Shown piece by piece: positions 8,670 through 15,387 of a stretch of 41,256 nucleotides of DNA. The notes beneath the pieces are model-generated. The model was not told the origin of the DNA and searched no databases. It saw only the letters and a list, made by a program, of their open reading frames with translations. Source of the stretch: an uncultured Bacteroidia bacterium (lineage in GTDB: Bacteria; Bacteroidota; Bacteroidia; Bacteroidales; UBA932); the NCBI GenBank assembly GCA_902797035.1, contig CADBRH010000053.1, positions 1-41,256 of the forward strand, given 5' to 3'. The first letter of the stretch is position 1; the number at the start of each line of letters is the position of its first letter. The position numbers were made by a program, and so were the translations under genes.

Positions 8670-9467
8670 ATGAGAAAAAGACTATACATACTCATCATTC
8701 TTCTCGCCGCTTTCCCCGGACTCTCAAAAGCCCAGGGGACGGACAATGAGCTGGAGAACGACTTCGGGGCCAGGGTCTCAGTCACCGCCGACAAGAAGAT
8801 TGTCAAGGGCTTCCATTGGACAGTGGACGGCGAGGCGCGCTTGAGCGACAATTTCCGGGACTTCGGCCGGTATCAGTTCGGTACAGGGCTGACATACAAG
8901 ATCTCCCCCTATCTCAAAGTGGGAGCCGGCTACATATTCATCGAGAAAAAGAATTCCTCCGGCGAGTGGAAGCCCCGTCACCGCTTCTACGGCGACGTCG
9001 CCGGCAGTTACCGCGCGGGGGCTTGGAAATTCTCCCTCAAGGAAAGACTGCAGCTGACTCACAGGGATGTGGGCAACCCCTACCAAAGCACACCCAACTC
9101 CCTGGCGCTGAAAAGCCGGCTCAAGGTCTCCTACGACGCTACCTTGTCGCTGACCCCTTACGCTTATGTGGAGGCCAGGACAGTGTTCACCGACCCTGCC
9201 TTCTCAGCCGTGTGGAACCCGAGCGGCCAGACTTACTCCGACTACGAGTTCCTCGGCTATAAAGACACCTATTTCAATCGTTTGCGCGGCTCACTGGGGA
9301 TGGACTGGAAACTGGACAATACCAACGCCTTCGACTTCTTTATCCTGACGGACTACTGCCGCGACAAGAACATCGACACCAACAAGGAAGGCACCAAGCT
9401 CAAATCCCTGACCTACGACAGGGGACTCGTTGTCTCGATAGGGATAGGCTACACTTTCTCATTCTAG
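8670..9467 (+). CDS. DUF2490-family outer-membrane beta-barrel protein
   Basis: The 265-residue protein has a Sec signal peptide (LYILIILLAAFPGLSKAQG). The mature part shows alternating aromatic/polar strands typical of a small outer-membrane barrel and ends in an aromatic residue (GIGYTFSF), the usual barrel-assembly signal. The opening ENDFGARVSVTADKKIVKGF and the segment FGRYQFGTGLTYKISPYLKV resemble DUF2490. It is the last gene of the YD-repeat, VTC, DUF4956, DUF2490 cassette, linking an inner-membrane/cytoplasmic pair to the outer membrane. Its last 9 bases overlap the convergent GH78 gene. The function is unknown; it may be a pore or a structural barrel. Confidence 0.85.
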   Translation: MRKRLYILIILLAAFPGLSKAQGTDNELENDFGARVSVTADKKIVKGFHWTVDGEARLSDNFRDFGRYQFGTGLTYKISPYLKVGAGYIFIEKKNSSGEWKPRHRFYGDVAGSYRAGAWKFSLKERLQLTHRDVGNPYQSTPNSLALKSRLKVSYDATLSLTPYAYVEARTVFTDPAFSAVWNPSGQTYSDYEFLGYKDTYFNRLRGSLGMDWKLDNTNAFDFFILTDYCRDKNIDTNKEGTKLKSLTYDRGLVVSIGIGYTFSF

Positions 9468-11636
9468 GACGAAACCGTCCGGAAGGACGATCTCAGCATC
9501 CATATTGGCCGGAAGATCGACTGACACGACCTTCCGGTCTTTCTTGTTCTCGAAGCCGACCTTGATCGTCCCCCGGATTGTGGGCAAGGCCATCTCCGCG
9601 CTCTCCAGACTTCCCGGCTTCGGGGCTATCCTGACCTTGGCGAAACCCGGCTCGAGAGGGGTGACACCCATCAGCTTGAACGGGATGATATTCCCCGGGG
9701 CCGCTCCCCAGAGATGGTTCCAGTCCTGGTTGGGCTTGAAAGAGTCGTCCCACGCCTCCAGGGTAATGGTGGACCCGACACGGAGCATGTTGTACCAGCT
9801 TCTTAAAGACTTGTCAGTCATTAATTTAAGGGCGTCTTCCGCCGCCCCGCCATCGTACAGCGCCTCAAGCAGGAACTGGGCGCCGTACACGCTGCACGCC
9901 ATGCCTTTGGAGACGATGTACTCAGTGACAGGCTTGACATATTTCTCCGGGACAAGACCGAACAGCAGGGCGAACATATTGGTGTGGAGGGAGGCGTGGT
10001 CAGTCCCGGGCCCGTCAACATAGCGGCGGTGCCTCTTATCGAGGAAAACCTTGTTGAATGCGGTTTTCAGTCTCGCCGCCTTGGCTTTCAACCCGGCCGA
10101 CTCATCGCTCCGGCCTGTCACCTCGGCGATCTCACCCATCAGGACCAAAGCCTTGTAAGCGTAGGCGTTGACCACGGCGTTGTAGTCGGTGTAGACGAAA
10201 TGGTCGTCCTCGCCGCCGTAGCCCGGGGCCAGCCCGAGGGAGCCGGAGTGTGGCCAGTCCACAATGTCACGGATCTTCTCTTTCCGGTTTATCGAAGAAA
10301 GAAACTCGGCGCCCTGTTCCTTTATTGTTGTACTAATCAGGCCGTTAGCCTCGACAAGACTTTCCAGGCAATGGGCCCTGAGGATATCGTGACGGCTCTC
10401 CAGAAGACCCTTGTCGCCTGTGAAAAGATAGTCGTTCCATGCCATGATAACCATCTGGAGAATCCACTCCGTCGGCCAGGTCGGATGCTCGAGAAGGTAC
10501 TCGATGGTGCGGCGGGAGAGGGTATATTCCCTGTCGGCCCCGTAATGGCAGAGCTGGCTAATGAGGGCGTCCGCCTCGTAGGGGATCCTTTCCCTGTCGC
10601 CGTCCACGAAAAGGCCGGTGAACGACGTGGCTTTCACCGAATATCGGCACAGCTCCCAGATCTTGTTCAGCAGGGTGTCTGAGCTCTCGAACGAGGCCGC
10701 GGCCATATCGAAAGGATAGTTCACCGCCAGCCTGGTCGCCGTGTCCTGGAAGATGTGATTGGGATACCCCTCAATCTCAAGGTAGCGGAAAGGCAGCACC
10801 TCGCCGATGTAATCCGGCATCTTGACAGCGTCCGGACCGGTGTTGCGCTTGTCCGGAGGGATGACTATCGAATATGTGTGGAGGCCTTTCCTGAGCGGCA
10901 GGACGTGCCTCTGGTATCTCGAGCTGGTCGTCGGGTTCCTCAAAACCCTCCCGTCCGCGAGCCGCTCGCCCAGATGGACCACCACGGTATCCTCTCCGGT
11001 CTTTGAATATAGTTTCACACGGGGCTGGCCGAAAGCGTCCTCGGTGAAGTCGAAAAGCCAGTCACCTCCGCCGAGGCGAGTTTGCCGCGCGGGAAAGGTC
11101 GACTCCTCCTTGACAAGAGGATAGGCCGGTGTGGCGTATTCATCAAGCACCCCGGCCGTCTTGAAGGCCTTCGTCGCGGACCATCCGCTCTCCCCGTCCT
11201 TATCCGTCTTGACCTTGACCCTCCAGTAATACACCTTCGACGGCTCCAGAGGGTCGCCTGAATACCTCACCGCCGTTGAGCGCCCGTCCTCGACCCAACC
11301 GCTGTCCCACTTGTCTCCCGTGAGATTCCCGGCGGCCTCCTCCGACTCGGAAAGGATCACCCTCCAGGCTGTCTGCCTGGCCGGATAGCGTCCCGGCACG
11401 ATCCAGCTGAAAGACGGCCTCAAGGAACGGATCTCCACGGTCTGATAATCCCCTTTGACCGCACCTGACTGACTGAGAGTCAAATCTGTGACCAGACCCC
11501 CCGACCACACCGTCTCAGTGTGCTCCACAAGGTCTGTCATCAAACCGGAAGGCCTCGAATCCTGACCCCGGGCGCCGGTCGGCAGAATCGCCGCGCACAA
11601 GGCGGCCATGCACGAAAGAAAAAATACCCGTCTCAA
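9459..11636 (-). CDS. Exported alpha-L-rhamnosidase, GH78 family
   Basis: This is a predicted periplasmic enzyme removing alpha-linked L-rhamnose from pectin-like or other plant glycans. An N-terminal beta-sandwich (about residues 60-160, WRVILSES, YYWRVKV) precedes the (alpha/alpha)6 barrel. The GH78 catalytic motif is visible as DGDRERIPYEAD (residues 345-356), with late signatures WDDSFKPNQDWNHLWG and LGLAPGYG. Length 725 suits a compact Bacteroidota GH78. The start is a TTG at 11636, giving the signal peptide MRRVFFLSCMAALCAAIL; the first ATG (11609) would remove the basic n-region. A TATATTTA box lies 22 nt upstream on this strand. Its 3' end overlaps the DUF2490 gene tail to tail. Confidence 0.92.
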   Translation of the reverse strand: MRRVFFLSCMAALCAAILPTGARGQDSRPSGLMTDLVEHTETVWSGGLVTDLTLSQSGAVKGDYQTVEIRSLRPSFSWIVPGRYPARQTAWRVILSESEEAAGNLTGDKWDSGWVEDGRSTAVRYSGDPLEPSKVYYWRVKVKTDKDGESGWSATKAFKTAGVLDEYATPAYPLVKEESTFPARQTRLGGGDWLFDFTEDAFGQPRVKLYSKTGEDTVVVHLGERLADGRVLRNPTTSSRYQRHVLPLRKGLHTYSIVIPPDKRNTGPDAVKMPDYIGEVLPFRYLEIEGYPNHIFQDTATRLAVNYPFDMAAASFESSDTLLNKIWELCRYSVKATSFTGLFVDGDRERIPYEADALISQLCHYGADREYTLSRRTIEYLLEHPTWPTEWILQMVIMAWNDYLFTGDKGLLESRHDILRAHCLESLVEANGLISTTIKEQGAEFLSSINRKEKIRDIVDWPHSGSLGLAPGYGGEDDHFVYTDYNAVVNAYAYKALVLMGEIAEVTGRSDESAGLKAKAARLKTAFNKVFLDKRHRRYVDGPGTDHASLHTNMFALLFGLVPEKYVKPVTEYIVSKGMACSVYGAQFLLEALYDGGAAEDALKLMTDKSLRSWYNMLRVGSTITLEAWDDSFKPNQDWNHLWGAAPGNIIPFKLMGVTPLEPGFAKVRIAPKPGSLESAEMALPTIRGTIKVGFENKKDRKVVSVDLPANMDAEIVLPDGFVLE

Positions 11637-11658
11637 TTATCCGCGATTTTTAGCTTCA

Positions 11659-11684
11659 TAAATATAAGGAAATTACTATATTTA
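11659..11684. promoter_or_regulatory. Back-to-back -7 boxes for GH78 (minus) and the YKSDA protein (plus)
   Basis: On the minus strand TATATTTA occupies 11666-11659; on the plus strand TATATTTA occupies 11677-11684. Each matches five of six fixed positions of TAnnTTTG and lies 20-23 nt upstream of its start codon. Only 10 bp separate them, so the two promoters must overlap in their upstream parts. Confidence 0.5.
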
Positions 11685-11704
11685 CGAAACTAATACTGAT
11701 TGAC

Positions 11705-12040
11705 ATGAAAAAGATTCTGATAACATTGGTTCTCGCGCTCATAGGCATGGCCGCCTCGGGGCAGGTCGTGTACAGTGTCGATTACAAGAGCGACGCCCAG
11801 GTCAAGGTATATGTGACAAAGTACAAGAGTGACGCCGACCTTGTGGTCTATAAGACCCAGTACAAGAGCGATGCGGACGCCAACAAAGGCATCTGGTATT
11901 TCACCAAATACAAGAGCGACGCCAAGAAGCGGATATATTTCGTCGACTACAAGAGCGACGCCGACCTCGTCGTGTACTTCACGGACTATAAGAGCGACGC
12001 CGGCTGGAAGAACAACTCCAAGAAGCATCTGATGTACTGA
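11705..12040 (+). CDS. Small exported YKSDA-repeat protein (DUF6150/Septknot-like)
   Basis: This 111-residue protein has a signal peptide (LITLVLALIGMAASGQ) and then six near-perfect copies of a short beta-strand unit ending in YKSDA (VDYKSDA, TKYKSDA, TQYKSDA, TKYKSDA, VDYKSDA, TDYKSDA), spaced about 12-19 residues apart, with an aromatic strand before each. This resembles the Bacteroidota family annotated as DUF6150 or Septknot; that name is from memory and unverified. No catalytic residues or Cys are present. It would be a small rigid periplasmic or surface beta protein. The GH106 gene follows 23 bp downstream on the same strand, so they are probably co-transcribed. Confidence 0.85.
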   Translation: MKKILITLVLALIGMAASGQVVYSVDYKSDAQVKVYVTKYKSDADLVVYKTQYKSDADANKGIWYFTKYKSDAKKRIYFVDYKSDADLVVYFTDYKSDAGWKNNSKKHLMY

Positions 12041-12063
12041 CAATCCTTTTTAACTGAGAAATA

Positions 12064-15000
12064 ATGGTCAACGGTACCTTACTCCGCCGCCTGGGAGCCA
12101 CACTCCTGACGGCGGTTCTTATGTTCAGCCCTAGCTGGAACGCCTCCGCCCAGGCGGTGGCCATCGCTCCCGACCAAGCGACCCTTACCGCCCCGTTCAC
12201 CCCGGCGGATGAGGCCGCTTTCCTCAAGCCGGACAAGGTGTTCTTCCCAGAGACATGGTTTCACTTCATAGGCGGGAACGTGTCTAAGGAAGGTATCGAC
12301 GCCGACCTTCAGGCCATAGCCGACGCCGGGATATCCGGCATCCAGTGGTTCCACGGTTATTTCGGAGGCCCTTGGCCCGGAACCGGCCACCAGCTCACGA
12401 CACTTTCCCCCGAATGGGAGGACATGGTGGGCTATCTGGGCCGCGGTGCCGAGAGGCTCGGGTTGCGCCTGACCATCCAGACATGTCCCGGCTGGTCGAT
12501 GGCCGGAGGACCTTGGATAGAGCCCGAGAACGCCATGAGGGAACTCGTCTGGTCAAGGACCGACATCCCGGCCGGAGAGAAAGCATCTGCCCCCCTGCCT
12601 AAGGGGCAACCCGACGAGGAAGCCTGGAGGGACTACCGCGACATCAGCGTCCTGGCCTTCCCCACCCCTCTCGGCGACACCGGAGAGCCTCTCAGGCCAG
12701 AGAATGTCTCCGGCGGGAACGAGGAATGGAACTCATTGATTGAAGGAAGTAATCCGAAGGGTGTCAATGTGGAGGCCGGCTCCACCAACACGGTCTCGTT
12801 CACCCTTCCTAAAGGAAGCGTGATCCGCACCCTGAGCCTTCCTCCAGTTGGAGCCTTCTCCCACAACTTCTGCTATGACCCAGGGATACATGTCAGGCTG
12901 ATCGCGCTCGACAAATCCGGGAAGGAGAATGTCCTTGTGGACGCCAACCTGCCGATGAGCAACTGGCAGGACGGGAATCCAAATGACATGGAGTTCGCCT
13001 GCGATGAGGTCGAGGACGCCGAGAGCTACATCTTCTCCCTCACAAACGCCCATCCGGCCAGCGTCCGGTTCGTACGCTTCCTCTCCGCCGCGCGCAAGAA
13101 CAGCTGGAGGGGAGAGGCTGGCTGGTCATTGATAGCCAAGGAGTTATACCAGGAGCACACCGAGCGGAACCCCCTGTCGTTCGTCAAGACCAAAGACATT
13201 ATCGACATCACGGACAAAATGGACGCCAACGGCCGGCTTGACTGGACGGCCCCCAAGGGAGACTTCCCCGAGGGCAAATGGACAGTCCTGAGAATAGGCC
13301 ATGTCAACCCCGGCAGACGCAACTCCCCAGCGCCTCCGGAAGCCACAGGATGGGAGTGCTCGAAATTCGACCCGAAAGGCGCCGAGATCCAGTTCGCGAA
13401 CTATGTGGGCATGCTTCAGGACGGCCCGCTCGCCGGCAGGGCCGGAGGGATGCTGATGGACAGCTGGGAGTGCAAGACCCAGACTTGGACTGACACCATG
13501 GAGGAGGAGTTCGGCCGAGTGGCGGGATATTCCCTGAAAGAAAGACTTCCCGGACTGATGGGTTATGTGCTTGACAGCGACGAGGAGACGAGCCGCTTCC
13601 TGATCGACTGGAGGCGGACTGTGAACGAACTGTACTGCGAGAATTTCTTCAAGCGGATGACAGACCTCGCCCATGGGAAAGGCATGGAGGTCCAGTACGA
13701 GACCGCCGGCAGCGATGTGGTCACGATGGACCCTCTGGAGTATTTCAAATACGCCGACGTCCCCATGTGCGAGTTCTGGCAGCCATTCACGGAAGGGTAT
13801 GTCGGGGACCTCGACTTCAAACCCATACGCCCCACAGCCTCCGCCGCCCACATCTACGGCAAGCCGAGAGTCGCCTCCGAGAGCTTCACCAGCTTCGCCC
13901 TGACCTGGGACGAGCACTGGCAGATGTTGAAGGAAGTGGCCAATTTCAATATGGCCGAGGGCGTGACCCATAATGTGTTCCACACATATACCCACAATCC
14001 GCAGATCGGCTTCCTGCCCCCCGGTACAAGCTTCGCGAACGGCATCGGAACTCCTTTCCTCAGGGGACAGACCTGGTGGAAGCACATGCCATATTTCACG
14101 ACCTATCTGGCCAGGACAAGCTATCTACTCGAGCGCGGCCGGCCGGTCACCACGGTTCTTTGGTACCTCGGCGACGAGGTCGGCCACAAGCCCTCCCAAT
14201 ACACCGGAAGCGGCAAGCGCCAGTCCGGAGACATCCGTTTCCCGGACGGGTTCAAATACGACTACTGCAATCCCGACGCCCTGCTTAACCGCCTGAGCGT
14301 CAAGGACGGGAAACTTGTCACCCCGGAGGGAATAGCCTACGAGGTCCTTTGGATCCCCGAGAATGAGAGGATGCTGCCTGAGACAATAGAGAAAATCGGC
14401 GAGCTCATAAAGGCCGGAGCCAGAGTCATTTCCAGAGCCCCGGTGTCACCCGCCACCCTCAACGCGGACGAGGCTGCCCGCTTCGATGAGGCCGTCAAGG
14501 CAGTCTGGGGAGACACCGCCGAAGGGAAGATCTACAAGATCGGCAAGGGCCGCCTAGCTGTCGGAGTCGAACTCGCCGACGCCTTGAAAGCTTTCGTCCT
14601 GAAGCCACATATCCAGGACAACGGATCGGAGATCATCTGGTCCGAGAGAGCCATCGACGGGGCCCGATGGTACTACATAGCCGCCCCTGTCGGTGAGGCT
14701 TTCAAGGGTACCATCAAGCTGGAAGGCAAGGGGAAAGCCGAATGGTGGGATCCTGTCGACGGCACCGTCCGATCCCTCAAAGCCAAGGGGATAGGCAGGA
14801 TGAAGAAGGTCTATCTCGACCTCGCCAAGGCCGAAAGCGGTTTCGTGGTGTTCAGGAGCGACGCCTCATCCCCGAACGTCAAAGAGAAAGCTTTCAACAA
14901 GGGTTTGCCCACCAGCCGGATCTCCGTCGAGGGATGGACGGTCAAGTTCCCTGAAGGATGGGGAGCTCCCGCGGAGCCTGTCAAACTGGACGGGCTGAAG

Positions 15001-15387
15001 CCCTGGAAAGACCTCGACCTCGGTGAGGAGGGCAAGGCCTTCTCCGGAACAGCGACCTATGAGGCCGTCTTCAATGTCAGCGGGGATCAGCTCGGGAAAG
15101 ACCTCTTCCTGGATCTCGGCAAGGTGGACTTCATCGCCGATGTGAAGGTCAACGGCAAAGGCGCCGGAGTCCGCTGGACAGAGCCTTACAGACTGAATGT
15201 CAAGGACTTCGTCCAAGAGGGCGAAAACGCTCTGACAGTCGAGGTCACAGGCACATGGTACAACCGCCTCGCCTATGACGCCTCCCTGCCCGAGGCCGAG
15301 AGGAAGACATGGACCATAGCCGGACCCGCCGCGGGAAGCCCGTTTCACGACTCCGGCCTCCTCGGCCCTGTTGTCATTGAATATTAA
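12064..15387 (+). CDS. Exported GH106-type alpha-L-rhamnosidase
   Basis: This is a large (1,107-residue) secreted hydrolase of the GH106 family, which removes alpha-L-rhamnose from complex pectin and related glycans. A signal peptide (TLLTAVLMFSPSWNASA) is followed by the GH106 barrel, recognised by FHFIGGNVSKEGI, GIQWFHGYFGGPWPGT and CPGWSMAGGPWI. Candidate catalytic carboxylates are Glu469 (MDSWECKTQTW) and Glu606 (VASESFTSF), in positions similar to the pair described in the B. thetaiotaomicron enzyme. The C-terminal 150 residues form a galactose-binding-like sandwich ending in GTWYNRLAYD and DSGLLGPVVIEY, typical of the family. It overlaps the convergent DUF6067-type gene by 4 bp. Together with GH78 and GH141 it points to a rhamnose-rich substrate. 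Confidence 0.9.
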   Translation: MVNGTLLRRLGATLLTAVLMFSPSWNASAQAVAIAPDQATLTAPFTPADEAAFLKPDKVFFPETWFHFIGGNVSKEGIDADLQAIADAGISGIQWFHGYFGGPWPGTGHQLTTLSPEWEDMVGYLGRGAERLGLRLTIQTCPGWSMAGGPWIEPENAMRELVWSRTDIPAGEKASAPLPKGQPDEEAWRDYRDISVLAFPTPLGDTGEPLRPENVSGGNEEWNSLIEGSNPKGVNVEAGSTNTVSFTLPKGSVIRTLSLPPVGAFSHNFCYDPGIHVRLIALDKSGKENVLVDANLPMSNWQDGNPNDMEFACDEVEDAESYIFSLTNAHPASVRFVRFLSAARKNSWRGEAGWSLIAKELYQEHTERNPLSFVKTKDIIDITDKMDANGRLDWTAPKGDFPEGKWTVLRIGHVNPGRRNSPAPPEATGWECSKFDPKGAEIQFANYVGMLQDGPLAGRAGGMLMDSWECKTQTWTDTMEEEFGRVAGYSLKERLPGLMGYVLDSDEETSRFLIDWRRTVNELYCENFFKRMTDLAHGKGMEVQYETAGSDVVTMDPLEYFKYADVPMCEFWQPFTEGYVGDLDFKPIRPTASAAHIYGKPRVASESFTSFALTWDEHWQMLKEVANFNMAEGVTHNVFHTYTHNPQIGFLPPGTSFANGIGTPFLRGQTWWKHMPYFTTYLARTSYLLERGRPVTTVLWYLGDEVGHKPSQYTGSGKRQSGDIRFPDGFKYDYCNPDALLNRLSVKDGKLVTPEGIAYEVLWIPENERMLPETIEKIGELIKAGARVISRAPVSPATLNADEAARFDEAVKAVWGDTAEGKIYKIGKGRLAVGVELADALKAFVLKPHIQDNGSEIIWSERAIDGARWYYIAAPVGEAFKGTIKLEGKGKAEWWDPVDGTVRSLKAKGIGRMKKVYLDLAKAESGFVVFRSDASSPNVKEKAFNKGLPTSRISVEGWTVKFPEGWGAPAEPVKLDGLKPWKDLDLGEEGKAFSGTATYEAVFNVSGDQLGKDLFLDLGKVDFIADVKVNGKGAGVRWTEPYRLNVKDFVQEGENALTVEVTGTWYNRLAYDASLPEAERKTWTIAGPAAGSPFHDSGLLGPVVIEY

